DNA of 64,000 nt from Hydractinia symbiolongicarpus (GCF_029227915.1 NC_079882.1:15450501-15514500), one strand, 5' to 3'; counted from the first letter of the stretch, positions 13,301 through 27,102 are shown. Translations and numbers: made by a program. Notes: generated from the letters alone by a model not told the origin.

Positions 13301-14185
13301 GCCTTTATAGGACTGTGCACGTAGTTAAGAGAGTTCTAAGGCAACTTTGCCAATGAAAACGACTTGGGACGTTGTAGCGCATTGAGACTGTAAGGACTAG
13401 GCCAATGGTAACCTACGCAGACAGGTGAAACCACGTGATTTACGTGTGAGGCCTTTATTAGACTGCAAAAGGCCATATTACAGCCTTTATAGGACTGTGC
13501 AGGTAGTTAAAAGTGTTCTAAGGCCACGGCGCTAAGGAAAACCACTTGGAACGTTGTAGTGCATTGAGACTGGACGGAATAGTCCAATGGTAACCTGCAC
13601 AGGCAGATGGAACCACGTGATTTACGTGTGAGGCCTCTATTAGACTGCAAAAGGCCAAATTAAAGCCTTTATAGGACTGTGCACGTAGTTAAGAGAGTTC
13701 TAAGGCATCTTTGCCAATGAAAACGACTTGGGACGTTGTAGCGCATTGAGACTGTAAGGACTAGGCCAATGGTAACCTGCGCAGAGAGGTGAAACCACGT
13801 GATTTACGTGTGAGGGCTTTATTAGACTGCAAAAGGCCATATTACAGCCTTTATAGGACTGTGCACGTAGTTAAGAGTGTTCTAAGGCAACTTCGCCAAT
13901 GAAAACGACTTGGGACGTTGTAGCACATTGAGACTGGAAGGACTAGGCCAATGGAAACCTGCACAGGCAAATGGAACCACGTGATTTACGTGTGAGGTTT
14001 TTATTACACTGCAAAAGGCCATATTACAGCCTTTATAGGACTGTGCACGTAGTTAAGAGTGTTGTAAAGCAATGGCGCTAATGAAAACGACTTGGGACGT
14101 TGTAGCACATGGAGACTGGAAGGACTAGACCAATGGTAACCTGCACAGGCAGGTGAAACCACGTGATTTACATATGAAGCCTTTA
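10390..14185 (+). repeat. Irregular mosaic assembled from displaced blocks
   Basis: Built largely of blocks also present elsewhere. About 10.72-11.84 kb matches 4.36-5.66 kb, 11.95-12.66 kb matches 7.4-8.1 kb, and 12.68-13.1 kb matches 10.68-11.1 kb at 2002 bp (11 monomers). No tandem HOR is evident. The right end introduces the subtypes that form the HORs at 14-18 kb. Confidence 0.78.
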
Positions 14186-15459
14186 CTAGACTGCAAAAGG
14201 CCAAACTACAGCCTTTATAGGACTGTGCACGTAGTTAAGAGTGTTGTAAGGCAACGGCGCCAATGAAAACGACTTGGGACGTTGTAGCGCATTGAGACTG
14301 GAACGACTAGACCAATGGTGACCTGCGCAGACAGGTGAAACAACGTGATTTACGTGTGAGGCCTTTCTTTGACTGCAAAAGGCCATATTACAGCCTTTAT
14401 AGGACTGTGCAGGTAGTTAAGAGTGTTCTAAGGCCACGGCGCTAAGGAAAACCCCTTGAAACGTTGTATTGCATTGAGACTGGAACGACTAGTCCAATGG
14501 TAACCTGCACAGGCAGATGGAACCACGTGATTTACGTGTGAGGCCTTTATTAGACTGCAAAAGACCAAATTACAGCCTTTATAGGACTGTGCACGTAGTT
14601 AAGAGTGTTGTAAGGCAACGGCGCTAATGAAAACGACTTGGGACGTTGTAGCGCATTGAGACTGGAAGGACTAGGTCAATGGTGACCTGCGCAGACCGGT
14701 GAAACCACGTGATTAACGTGTGAGGCCTTTATTGGACTGCAAAGGGCCATATTACAGCCTTTATAGGACTGTGCACGTAGTTAAGAGAGTTCTAAGGCAA
14801 CTTTGCCAATGAAAACGACTTGGGACGTTGTAGCGCATTGAGACTGTAAGGACTAGGCCAATTGTAACCTACGCAGACAGGTGAAACCACGTGATTTACA
14901 TGAGAGGCCTTTATTAGACTGCAAAAGGCCATATTACAGCCTTTATAGGACTGTGCACGTAGTTAAGAGTGTTCTAAGGCAACTTCGCCAATGAAAACGA
15001 CTTGGGACGTTGTAGCACATTGAGACTGGAAGGACTAGGCCAATGGAAACCTGCACAGGCAAATGGAACCACGTGATTTACGTGTGAGGTTTTTATTACA
15101 CTGCAAAAGGCCATATTACAGCCTTTATAGGACTGTGCACGTAGTTAAGAGTGTTGTAAAGCAATGGCGCTAATGAAAACGACTTGGGACGTTGTAGCAC
15201 ATGGAGACTGGAAGGACTAGGCCAATGGAAACCTGCACAGGCAAATGGAACCACGTGATTTACGTGTGAGGTTTTTATTACACTGCAAAAGGCCATATTA
15301 CAGCCTTTATAGGACTGTGCACGTAGTTAAGAGTGTTGTAAAGCAATGGCGCTAATGAAAACGACTTGGGACGTTGTAGCACATGGAGACTGGAAGGACT
15401 AGACCAATGGTAACCTGCACAGGCAGGTGAAACCACGTGATTTACATATGAAGCCTTTA
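14186..15459 (+). repeat. 7-monomer HOR unit (1274 bp)
   Basis: Bounded by two copies of a monomer marked GGCCAAACTACAGCC preceded by TTTACATATGAAGCC (near 14205 and 15479), exactly 7 x 182 bp apart. About the first 740 bp match the next unit closely. After the marker TACATGAGAGGCC the two units use different monomers, so this is a partial relative of the 8-mer that follows. It holds a single-monomer tandem duplication near 15096-15460. Confidence 0.82.
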
Positions 15460-16914
15460 CTAGACTGCAAAAGGCCAAACTACAGCCTTTATAGGACTGT
15501 GCACGTAGTTAAGAGTGTTGTAAGGCAACGGCGCCAATGAAAACGACTTGGGACGTTGTAGCGCATTGAGACTGGAACGACTAGACCAATGGTGACCTGC
15601 GCAGACAGGTGAAACAACGTGATTTACGTGTGAGGCCTTTCTTTGACTGCAAAAGGCCATATTACAGCCTTTATAGGACTGTGCAGGTAGTTAAGAGTGT
15701 TCTAAGGCCACGGCGCTAAGGAAAACCCCTTGAAACGTTGTATTGCATTGAGACTGGAACGACTAGTCCAATGGTAACCTGCACAGGCAGATGGAACCAC
15801 GTGATTTACGTGTGAGGCCTTTATTAGACTGCAAAAGACCAAATTACAGCCTTTATAGGACTGTGCACGTAGTTAAGAGTGTTGTTAGGCAACGGCGCTA
15901 ATGAAAACGACTTGGGACGTTGTAGCGCATTGAGACTGGAAGGACTAGGTCAATGGTGACCTGCGCAGACCGGTGAAACCACGTGATTAACGTGTGAGGC
16001 CTTTATTGGACTGCAAAGGGCCATATTACAGCCTTTATAGGACTGTGCACGTAGTTAAGAGAGTTCTAAGGCAACTTTGCCAATGAAAACGACTTGGGAC
16101 GTTGTAGCGCATTGAGACTGTAAGGACTAGGCCAATTGTAACCTACGCAGACAGGTGAAACCACGTGATTTACATGAGAGGCCTTTATTAGACTGCAAAA
16201 GGCCATATTACAGCCTTTATAGGACTGTGCAGGTAGTTAAAAGTGTTCTAAGGCCACGGCGCTAAGGAAAACCACTTGGAACGTTGTAGTGCATTGAGAC
16301 TGGAGGGAATAGTCCAATGGTAACCTGCACAGGCAGATGGAACCACGTGATTTACGTGTGAGGCCTCTATTAGACTGCAAAAGGCCAAATTAAAGCCTTT
16401 ATAGGACTGTGCACGTAGTTAAGAGAGTTCTAAGGCATCTTCGCCAATGAAAACGACTTGGGACGTTGTAGCGCATTGAGACTGTAAGGACTAGGCCAAT
16501 GGTAACCTGCGCAGAGAGGTGAAACCACGTGATTTACGTGTGAGGCCTTTATTAGACTGCAAAAGGCCATATTACAGCCTTTATAGGACTGTGCACGTAG
16601 TTAAGAGTGTTCTAAGGCAACTTCTCCAATGAAAACGACTTGGGACGTTGTAGCACATTGAGACTGGAAGAATTGGCCAATGGAAACCTGCACAGGCAAA
16701 TGGAACCACGTGATTTACGTGTGAGGACTTTATTACACTGCGAAAGGCCATATTACAGCCTTTATAGGACTGTGCACGTAGTTAAGAGTGTTGTAAAGCA
16801 ACGGCGCCAATGAAAACGACTTGGGACGTTGTAGCGCATTGAGACTGTGAGGACTAGGCCAATGGTAACCTGCGCAGACAGGTGAAACCACGTGATGTAC
16901 GTGTGAAACCTTTA
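15460..16914 (+). repeat. 8-monomer HOR (1455 bp), copy 1
   Basis: Eight monomers, one of them 181 bp because of GGAAGAATTGGCC near 16667. Markers are GTATTGCATTGAG, TTGGACTGCAAAGGG, TACATGAGAGGCC, CTGGAGGGAATAG, GGCATCTTCGCC and CACTGCGAAAGG. It repeats at an offset of 1455 bp. Confidence 0.88.
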
Positions 16915-18369
16915 TTAGACTGCAAAAGGCCATATTACAGCCTTTATAGGACTGTGCACGTAGTTAAGAGTGTTGTAAGGCAACGGCGCCAATGAAAACG
17001 ACTTGGGACGTTGTAGCGCATTGAGACTGGAACGACTAGACCAATGGTGACCTGCGCAGACAGGTGAAACAACGTGATTTACGTGTGAGGCCTTTCTTTG
17101 ACTGCAAAACGCCATATTACAGCCTTTATAGGACTGTGCAGGTAGTTAAGAGTGTTCTAAGGCCACGGCGCTAAGGAAAACCCCTTGAAACGTTGTATTG
17201 CATTGAGACTGGAACGACTAGTCCAATGGTAACCTGCACAGGCAGATGGAACCACGTGATTTACGTGTGAGGCCTTTATTAGACTGCAAAAGACCAAATT
17301 ACAGCCTTTATAGGACTGTGCACGTAGTTAAGAGTGTTGTAAGGCAACGGCGATAATGAAAACGACTTGGGACGTTGTAGCGCATTGAGACTGGAAGGAC
17401 TAGGTCAATGGTGACCTGCGCAGACCGGTGAAACCACGTGATTAACGTGTGAGGCCTTTATTGGACTGCAAAGGGCCATATTACAGCCTTTATAGGACTG
17501 TGCACGTAGTTAAGAGAGTTCTAAGGCAACTTTGCCAATGAAAACGACTTGGGACGTTGTAGCGCATTGAGACTGTAAGGACTAGGCCAATTGTAACCTA
17601 CGCAGACAGGTGAAACCACGTGATTTACATGAGAGGCCTTTATTAGACTGCAAAAGGCCATATTACAGCCTTTATAGGACTGTGCAGGTAGTTAAAAGTG
17701 TTCTAAGGCCACGGCGCTAAGGAAAACCACTTGGAACGTTGTAGTGCATTGAGACTGGAGGGAATAGTCCAATGGTAACCTGCACAGGCAGATGGAACCA
17801 CGTGATTTACGTGTGAGGCCTCTATTAGACTGCAAAAGGCCAAATTAAAGCCTTTATAGGACTGTGCACGTAGTTAAGAGAGTTCTAAGGCATCTTCGCC
17901 AATGAAAACGACTTGGGACGTTGTAGCGCATTGAGACTGTAAGGACTAGGCCAATGGTAACCTGCGCAGAGAGGTGAAACCACGTGATTTACGTGTGAGG
18001 CCTTTATTAGACTGCAAAAGGCCATATTACAGCCTTTATAGGACTGTGCACGTAGTTAAGAGTGTTCTAAGGCAACTTCTCCAATGAAAACGACTTGGGA
18101 CGTTGTAGCACATTGAGACTGGAAGAATTGGCCAATGGAAACCTGCACAGGCAAATGGAACCACGTGATTTACGTGTGAGGACTTTATTACACTGCGAAA
18201 GGCCATATTACAGCCTTTATAGGACTGTGCACGTAGTTAAGAGTGTTGTAAAGCAACGGCGCCAATGAAAACGACTTGGGACGTTGTAGCGCATTGAGAC
18301 TGTGAGGACTAGGCCAATGGTAACCTGCGCAGACAGGTGAAACCACGTGATGTACGTGTGAAACCTTTA
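16915..18369 (+). repeat. 8-monomer HOR (1455 bp), copy 2
   Basis: In-register duplicate of the previous 1455 bp, including the same 1-bp loss (GGAAGAATTGG near 18121). The first monomer has CATATTAC instead of CAAACTAC. Part of this unit recurs near 19.8-20.7 kb at about 2184 bp (12 monomers). Confidence 0.87.
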
Positions 18370-21300
18370 TTAGACTGCAAAAGGCCATATTACAGCCTTT
18401 ATAGGACTGTGCACGTAGTTAAGAGTGTTCTAAGGCAACTTCGCTAATGAAAAGGACTTGGGACGTTGTAGTGCATTGAGACTGGAAGGAATAGTCCAAT
18501 GGTAACCTGCGCAGGCAGATGGAACCACGTGATTTACGTGTGAGGCCTCTATTAGACTGCAAAAGGCCAAATTACAGCCTTTATAGGACTGTGCACGTAG
18601 TTAAGAGTGTTGTAAGGCAACAGCGCTAATGAAAACGACTTGGGACGTTGTAGTGCATTGAGACTGGAACGACTAGTCCAATGGTAACCTGCACAGGCAG
18701 ATGGAACCACGTGATTTACGTGTGAGGCCTTTATTAGACTGCAAAAGGCCATATTACAGCCTTTATAGGACTGTGCAGGTAGTTAAAAATGTTCTAAGGC
18801 CACGGCGCTAAGGAAAACCACTTGGAACGTTGTAGTGCATTGAGACTGGACGGAATAGTCCAATGGTAACCTGCAGAGGCAGATGGAACCACGTGATTTA
18901 CGTGTGAGGCCTCTATTAGACTGCAAAAGGCCAAATTAAAGCCTTTATAGGACTGTGCACGTAGTTAAGAGTGTTGTAAGGCAACAGCGCTAATGAAACC
19001 GACTTGGGACGTTGTAGCGCATTGAGACTGGAAGGACTAGGTCAATGGTGACCTGCGCAGACCGGTGAAACCACGTGATTAACGTGTGAGGCCTTTATTA
19101 GACTGCAAAAGACCAAATTACAGCCTTTATAGGACTGTGCACGTAGTTAAGAGAGTTCTAAGGCAACTTCGCCAATGAAAACGACTTGGGACGTTGTAGC
19201 GCATTGAGACTGTAAGGACTAGGCCAATGGTAACCTACGCAGACAGGTGAAACCAGGTGATTTACATGTGAGGCCTTTATTAGACTGCAAAAGGCCAAAT
19301 TACAGCCTTTATAGGACTGTGCAGGTAGTTAAGAGTGTTCTAAGGCCACGGCGCTAAGGAAAACCTCTTGGAACGTTGTAGTGCATTGAGATTGGAAGGA
19401 ATAGTCCAATGGTAACCTGTGCAGGCAGATGGAATCACGTGATTTACGTGTGACGCCTTTATTAGACTGCAAAAGGCCATATTACAGCCTTTAAAGGACT
19501 GTGCACGTAGTTAAGAGTGTTGTAAAGCAAAAGCGCTAATGAAAACGACTTGGGAGGTTGTAGCGCAATGAGACTGGAAGGAATAGTCCAATGGTAACCT
19601 GCACAGGCAGATGGAACCACGTGATTTACGTGTGAGGCCTCTATTAGACTGCAAAAGGCCAAATTAAAGCCTTTATAGGACTGTGCACGTAGTTAAGAGT
19701 GTTGTAAGGCAACAGCGCTAATGAAAACGACTTGGGACGTTGTAGCGCATTGAGACTGTAAGGACTAGGCCAATGGTAACCTACGCAGACAGGTGAAACC
19801 ACGTGATTTACGTGAGAGGCCTTTATTAGACTGCAAAAGGCCATATTACAGCCTTTATAGGATTGTGCAGGTAGTTAAAAGTGTTCTAAGGCCACGGCGC
19901 TAAGGAAAACCACTTGGAACGTTGTAGTGCATTGAGACTGTAGGGAATAGTCCAATGGTAACCTGCACAGGCAGATGGAACCACGTGATTTACGTGTGAG
20001 GCCTCTATTAGACTGCAAAAGGCCAAATTAAAGCCTTTATAGGACTGTGCACGTAGTTAAGAGAGTTCTAAGGCATCTTCGCCAATGAAAACGACTTGGG
20101 ACGTTGTAGCGCATTGAGACTGTAAGGACTAGGCCAATGGTAACCTGCGCAGAGAGGTGAAACCACGTGATTTACGTGTGAGGCCTTTATTAGACTGGAA
20201 AAGGCCATATTACAGCCTTTATAGGACTGTGCACGTAGTTAAGAGTGTTCTAAGGCAACTTCTCCAATGAAAACGACTTGGGACTTTGTAGCACATTGAG
20301 ACTGGAAGGACTAGGCCAATGGAAACCTGCACAGGCAAATGGAACCACGTGATTTACGTGTGAGGACTTTATTACACTGCGAAAGGCCATATTACAGCCT
20401 TTATAGGACTGTGCACGTAGTTAAGAGTGTTGTAAAGCAACGGCGCCAATGAAAACGACTTGGGACGTTGTAGCGCATTGAGACTGTGAGGACTAGGCCA
20501 ATGGTAACCTGCGCAGACAGGTGAAACCATGTGATGTACGTGTGAGACCTTTATTAGACTGCAAAAGGCCATATTACAGCCTTTATAGGACTGTGCACGT
20601 AGTTAAGAGTGTTCTAAGGCAACTTCGCTAATGAAAAGGACTTGGGACGTTGTAGTGCATTGAGACTGGAAGGAATAGTCCAATGGTAACCTGCGCAGGC
20701 AGATGGAACCACGTGATTTACATGTGAGGCCTTTATTAGACTGCAAAAGGCCATATTACAGCCTTTATAGGACTGTGCACGTAGTTAAGAGTGTTGTAAA
20801 GCAATGGCGCTAATGAAAACGACTTGGGACGTTGTAGCACATGGAGACTGGAAGGACTAGACCAATGGTAACCTGCGCAGGCAGGTGAAACCACGTGATT
20901 TACGTATGAAGCCTTTACTAGACTGCAAAAGGCCAAATTACAGCCTTTATAGGACTGTGCACGTAGTTAAGAGTGTTGTAAGGCAACGGCGCCAATGAAA
21001 ACGACTTGGGACGTTGAAGCGCATTGAGACTGTAAGGACTAGGCCAATGGTAACCTGCGCAGACATGTGAAACCACGTGATTTACGTGTGAGGCCTTTAT
21101 TAGACTGCAAAAGGCCATATTACAGCCTTTATAGGACTGTGCACGTAGTTAAGAGTGTTGTAAAGCAAAAGCGCTAATGAAAACGACTTGAGAGGTTGTA
21201 GCGCATTGAGACTGGAACGACTAGTCCAATGGTAACCTGCACAGGCAGATGGAACCACGTGATTTACGTGTGAGGCCTCTATTAGACTGCAAAAGGTCAA

Positions 21301-21474
21301 ATTACAGCCTTTATAGGACTGTGCACGTAGTTAAGAGTGTTGTAAGGCAACAGCGCTAATGAAAACGACTTGGGACGTTGTAGTGCATTGAGACTGGAAC
21401 GACTAGTCCAATGGTAACCTGCACAGGCAGATGGAACCACGTGATTTACGTGTGAGGCCTTTATTAGACTGCAA
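18370..21474 (+). repeat. Mosaic with a 12-monomer (2184-bp) offset relation
   Basis: 18.19 kb matches 20.37 kb and 19.46 kb matches 21.65 kb, each at 2184 bp. Local order is otherwise irregular, with a mix of CTCTATTAGACTGC (GCCTCTATT) monomers, GCAGGTAG monomers and CATGGAGACTGG monomers. Confidence 0.75.
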
Positions 21475-22020
21475 AAGGCCATATTACAGCCTTTATAGGA
21501 CTGTGCAGGTAGTTAAGAGTGTTCTAAGGCCACGGCGCTAAGGAAAACCACTTGGAACGTTGTAGTGCATTGAGATTGGAAGGAATAGTCCAATGGTAAC
21601 CTGTGCAGGCAGATGGAATCACGTGATTTACGTGTGAGGCCTTTATTAGACTGCAAAAGGCCATATTACAGCCTTTAAAGGACTGTGCACGTAGTTAAGA
21701 GTGTTGTAAAGCAAAAGCGCTAATGAAAACGACTTGGGAGGTTGTAGCGCATTGAGACTGGAAGGAATAGTCCAATGGTAACCTGCACAGGCAGATGGAA
21801 CCACGTGATTTACGTGTGAGGCCTCTATTAGACTGCAAAAGGCCAAATTAAAGCCTTTATAGGACTGTGCACGTAGTTAAGAGTGTTGTAAGGCAACAGC
21901 GCTAATGAAAACGACTTGGGACGTTGTAGCGCATTGAGACTGGAAGGACTAGGTCAATGGTGACCTGTGCAGACCGGTGAAACCACGTGATTTACGTGTG
22001 AGGACTTTATTAGACTGCAA
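21475..22020 (+). repeat. 3-monomer HOR (546 bp), copy 1
   Basis: A trimer of a GCAGGTAG/GGCCACGG monomer, a TTTAAAGGACTG monomer and a GCCTCTATTAG monomer. The same trio repeats 546 bp downstream with few changes. Confidence 0.85.
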
Positions 22021-22566
22021 AAGGCCATATTACAGCCTTTATAGGACTGTGCAGGTAGTTAAGAGTGTTCTAAGGCCACGGCGCTAAGGAAAACCACTTG
22101 GAACGTTGTAGTGCATTGAGATTGGAAGGAATAGTCCAATGGTAACCTGTGCAGGCAGATGGAATCACGTGATTTACGTGTGAGGCCTTTATTAGACTGC
22201 AACAGGCCATATTACAGCCTTTAAAGGACTGTGCACGTAGTTAAGAGTGTTGTAAAGCAAAAGCGCTAATGAAAACGACTTGGGAGGTTGTAGCGCATTG
22301 AGACTGGAAGGAATAGTCCAATGGTAACCTGCACAGGCAGATGGAACCACGTGATTTACGTGTGAGGCCTCTATTAGACTGCAAAAGGCCAAATTAAAGC
22401 CTTTATAGGACTGTGCACGTAGTTAAGATGGTTGTAAGGCAACAGCGCTAATGAAAACGACTTGGGACGTTGTAGCGCATTGAGACTAGAAGGACTAGGT
22501 CAATGGTGACCTGCGCAGACCGGTGAAACCACTTGATTAACGTGTGAGGCCTTTATTAGACTGCAA
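22021..22566 (+). repeat. 3-monomer HOR (546 bp), copy 2
   Basis: Follows copy 1 in register. Small differences include CAACAGGCC for CAAAAGGCC near 22200, AAGATGGTTG for AAGAGTGTTG near 22427 and CACTTGATTAACG near 22531. Confidence 0.84.
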
Positions 22567-23099
22567 AAGACCAAATTACAGCATTTATAGGACTGTGCAC
22601 GTAGTTAAGAGAGTTCTAAGGCAACTTCGCCAAATAAAACGACTTGGGACGTTGTAGCGCATTGAGACTGTAAGGACTAGGCCAATGGTAACCTACGCAG
22701 ACAGGTGAAACCACGTGATTTACGTGTGAGGCCTTTATTAGACTGCAAAAGGCCAAATTACAGCCTTTATAGGACTGTGCAGGTAGTTAAGAGTGTTCTA
22801 AGGCCACGGCGCTAAGGAAAACCACTTGGAACGTTGTAGTGCATTGAGATTGGAAGGAATAGTCCAATGGTAACCTGCACAGGCAGATGGAACCACGTGA
22901 TTTACGTGTGAGGCCTTTATTTGACTGCAAAAGGCCTATTACAGCCTTTATAGGACTGTGCACGTAGTTAAGAGTGTTGTAACGCAACAGCGCTAATGAA
23001 AACAACTTGGGACGTTGTAGCGCATTGAGACTGGAACGACTAGTCCAATGGTAACCTGCACAGACCGGTGAAACTACGTGATTAACGTGTGAGGCCTTT
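22567..23099 (+). repeat. Short mosaic between HORs
   Basis: Monomers of mixed subtype with no clear tandem partner. One monomer near 22936 has lost a base (AAAAGGCCTATTACAG), which shifts the frame and produces a longer spurious reading frame here. Confidence 0.75.
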
Positions 23100-23827
23100 A
23101 TTAGACTGCAATGGGCCATATTACAGCCTTTATAGGACTGTGCACGTAGTTAAGAGTGTTGTAAGGCAACGGCACTAATGAAAACGACTTGGGACGTTGT
23201 AGCGCATTGAGACTGGAAGGACTAGGTCAATGGTGACCTGCGCAGACCGGTGAAACCACGTGATTAACGTGTGAGGCCTTTATTAGACGGCAATGGGCCA
23301 TATTACAGCCTTTATAGGACTGTGCACGTAGTTAAGAGTGTTGTAAAGCAACGCCGCCAATGAAAACGACTTGGGACGTTGTAGCGCATTGAGACTGTAA
23401 GGACTAGGCCAATGGTAATCTGCGCAGACAGGTGAAACCACGTGATTTACGTATGAAGCCTTTACTAGACTGCAAAAGGCCAAATTACAGCCTTTATAGG
23501 ACTGTGCACGTAGTTAAGGGTGTCTTAAGGCAACGGCTCTAATGAAAACTACTTGGGACGTTGTAGCGCATTGAGACTGTAAGGATTAGGCCAATGGTAA
23601 CCTGCGCAGACAGGTAAAACTACGTGATTTACGTGTGAGGCCTTTATTAGACTGCAAAAGGCCATATTACAGCCTTTAAAGGTCTGTGCACGTAGTTAAG
23701 AGTGTTGTAAAGCAAAAGCGCTAATGAAAACGACTTGGGAGGTTGTAGCACATTGAAACTGGAACGACTAGTCCAATGGTAACCTGCACAGACCGGTGAA
23801 ACTACGTGATTAACGTGTGAGGCCTTT
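23100..23827 (+). repeat. 4-monomer HOR (728 bp), copy 1
   Basis: Tetramer marked by TTAGACGGCAATGGG, AACGCCGCCAATG, TTAAGGGTGTCTTAAGG and TTTAAAGGTCTGTGC; the same order returns exactly 728 bp later. Confidence 0.88.
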
Positions 23828-24555
23828 ATTAGACTGCAATGGGCCATATTACAGCCTTTATAGGACTGTGCACGTAGTTAAGAGTGTTGTAAAGCAACGC
23901 CGCCAATGAAAACGACTTGGGACGTTGTAGCGCATTGAGACTGGAAGGACTAGGTCAATGGTGACCTGCGCAGACCGGTGAAACCACGTAATTAACGTGT
24001 GAGGCCTTTATTAGACGGCAATGGGCCATATTACAGCCTTTATAGGACTGTGCACGTAGTTAAGAGTGTTGTAAAGCAACGCCGCCAATGAAAACGACTT
24101 GGGACGTTGTAGCGCATTGAGACTGTAAGGACTAGGCCAATGGTAACCTGCGCAGACAGGTGAAACCACGTGATTTACGTATGAAGCCTTTACTAGACTG
24201 CAAAAGGCCAAATTACAGCCTTTATAGGACTGTGCACGTAGTTAAGGGTGTCTTAAGGCAACGGCTCTAATGAAAACTACTTGGGACGTTGTAGCGCATT
24301 GAGACTGTAAGGATTAGGCCAATGGTAACCTGCGCAGACAGGTGAAACTACGTGATTTACGTGTGAGGCCTTTATTAGACTGCAAAAGGCCATATTACAG
24401 CCTTTAAAGGTCTGTGCACGTAGTTAAGAGTGTTGTAAAGCAAAAGCGCTAATGAAAACGACTTGGGAGGTTGTAGCACATTGAGACTGGAACGACTAGT
24501 CCAATGGTAACCTGCACAGACCGGTGAAACTACGTGATTAACGTGTGAGGCCTCT
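23828..24555 (+). repeat. 4-monomer HOR (728 bp), copy 2
   Basis: Second copy of the tetramer with isolated changes (ACGTAATTAACG near 23988, GGTAACCTGC where copy 1 has GGTAATCTGC). It borders the 14-monomer HOR directly. Confidence 0.87.
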
Positions 24556-27102
24556 ATTAGACTGCAAAAGGCCAAATTACAGCCTTTATAGGACTGTGCA
24601 CGTAGTTAAGAGTGTTGTAAGGCAACAGCGCTAATGAAAACGACTTGGGACGTTGTAGCGCATTGAGACTGGAACGACTAGTCCAATGGTAACCTGCACA
24701 GGCAGATGGAACCACGTGATTTACGTGTGAGGCCTTTATTAGACTGCAAAAAACCAAATTACAGCCTTTATAGGACTGTGCACGTAGTTAAGAGTGTTGT
24801 AAGGCAACGGCGCTAATGAAAACGACTTGGGACGTTGTAGCGCATTGAGACTGGAAGGACTAGGTCAATGGTGACCTGCGCAGACCGGTGAAACCACGTG
24901 ATTAACGTGTGAGGCCTTTATTAGACTGCAAAGGGCCATATTACAGCCTTTATAGGACTGTGCACGTAGTTAAGAGAGTTCTAAGGCAACTTTGCCAATG
25001 AAAACGACTTGGGACGTTGTAGCGCATTGAGACTGTAAGGACTAGGCCAATGGTAACCTACGCAGACAGGTGAAACCACGTGATTTACGTGTGAGGCCTT
25101 TATTAGACTGCAAAAGGCCATATTACAGCCTTTATAGGACTGTGCAGGTAGTTAAAAGTGTTCTAAGGCCACGACGCTAAGGAAAACCACTTGGAACGTT
25201 GTAGTGCATTGAGACTGGACGGAATAGTCCAATAGTAACCTGCACAGGCAGATGGAACCACGTGATTTACGTGTGAGGCCTCTATTAGACTGCAAAAGGC
25301 CAAATTAAAGCCTTTATAGGACTGTGCACGTAGTTAAGAGTGTTGTAAGGCAACAGCGCTAATGAAAACGACTTGGGACGTTGTAGCGCATTGAGACTGG
25401 AAGGACTAGGTCAATGGTGACCTGCGCAGACCGGTGAAACCACGTGATTAACGTGTGAGGCCTTTATTAGACTGCAAAAGACCAAATTACAGCCTTTATA
25501 GGACTGTGCACGTAGTTAAGAGAGTTCTAAGGCAACTTCGCCAATGAAAACGACTTGGGACGTTGTAGCGCATTGAGACTGTATGGACTAGGCCAATGGT
25601 AACCTACGCAGACAGGTGAAACCACGTGATTTACGTGTGAGGCCTTTATTAGACTGCAAAAGGCCATATTACAGCCTTTATAGGACTGTGCAGGTAGTTA
25701 AGAGTGTTCTAAGGCCACGGCGCTAAGGAAAACCACTTGGAACGTTGTAGTGCATTGAGATTGGAAGGAATAGCCCAATGGTAACCTGTGCAGGCAGATG
25801 GAATCACGTGATTTACGTGTGAGGCCTTTATTAGACTGCAAAAGGCCATATTACAGCCTTTATAGGTCTGTGCACGTAGTTAAGAGTGTTGTAAAGCAAA
25901 AGCGCTAATGAAAACGACTTGGGACGTTGTAGCGCATTGAGACTGGAAGGAATAGTCCAATGGTAACCTGCACAGGCAGATGGAACCACGTGATTTACGT
26001 GTGAGGCCTCTATTAGACTGTAAAAGGCCAAATTAAAGCCTTTATAGGACTGTGCACGTAGTTAAGAGTGTTGTAAGGCAACAGCGCTAATAAAAACGAC
26101 TTGGGACGTTGTAGCGCATTGCGACTGGAACGACTAGTCCAATGGTAACCTGCACAGACCGGTGAAACTACGTGATTAACGTGTGAGGCCTTTATTAGAC
26201 TGCAATGGGCCATATTACAGCCTTTATAGGACTGTGCACGTAGTTAAGAGTGTTGTAAAGCAACAGCCTTAATGAAAACGACTTGGGAGGTTGTAGCGCA
26301 TTGAGACTGGAACGACTAGTCCAATGGTAACCTGCACAGGCAGATGGAACCACGTGATTTACGTCTGAGGCCTCTATTAGACTGCAAAAGGCCATATTAC
26401 AGCTTTATGGGACTGTGCACGTAGTTAAGAGTGTTGTAAAGCAACAGCCTTAATGAAAACGACTTGGGAGGTTGTAGCGCATTAAGACTGGAAGGACTAG
26501 GTCAATGGTGACCTGCGCAGAGAGGTGAAACCACGTGATTTACGTGTGAGGCCTTTATTAGACTGCAATGGGCCATATAACAGCCTTTATAGGACTGTGC
26601 ACGTAGTTAAGAGAGTTCTAAGGCAACTTCGCTAATGAAAACGACTTGGGACGTTGTAGCGCATTGAGACTGTAAGGACTAGGCCAATGGTAACCTACGC
26701 AGACAGGTGAAACCACGTGATTTACGTGTGAGGCCTTTATTAGACTGCAAAAGGCTATATTACAGCCTTTATAGGACTGTGCAGGTAGTTAAGAGTGTTC
26801 TAAGGCCACGGCGCTAAGGAAAACCACTTGGATCGTTGTAGTGCATTGAGACTGGAAGGAATAGTCCAATGGTAACCTGCGCAGACAGATGGAACCACGT
26901 GATTTACGTGTGAGGCCTCTATTAGACTGCAAAAAGCCAAATTAAAGCCTTTATAGGACTGTGCACGTAGTTAAGAGTGTTGTAAGGCAACAGCGCTAAT
27001 GAAAACGACTTGGGACGTTGTAGCGCAATGAGACTGGAAGGACTAGGTCAATGGTGACCTGCGCAGACCGGTGAAACCACGTGACTAACGTGTGAGGCCT
27101 TT
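24556..27102 (+). repeat. 14-monomer HOR (2547 bp), copy A
   Basis: Fourteen monomers, 1 bp short of 2548 because of ACAGCTTTATGGG near 26400. Markers include GCAAAAAACCAAATT, GGCCACGACGC, CTGTATGGACTAGG, AGCCCAATGG, CATTGCGACTGG, ACGTCTGAGGCC, CAACAGCCTTAATG and ACTTGGATCG. Each recurs 2547 bp downstream. Confidence 0.92.
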
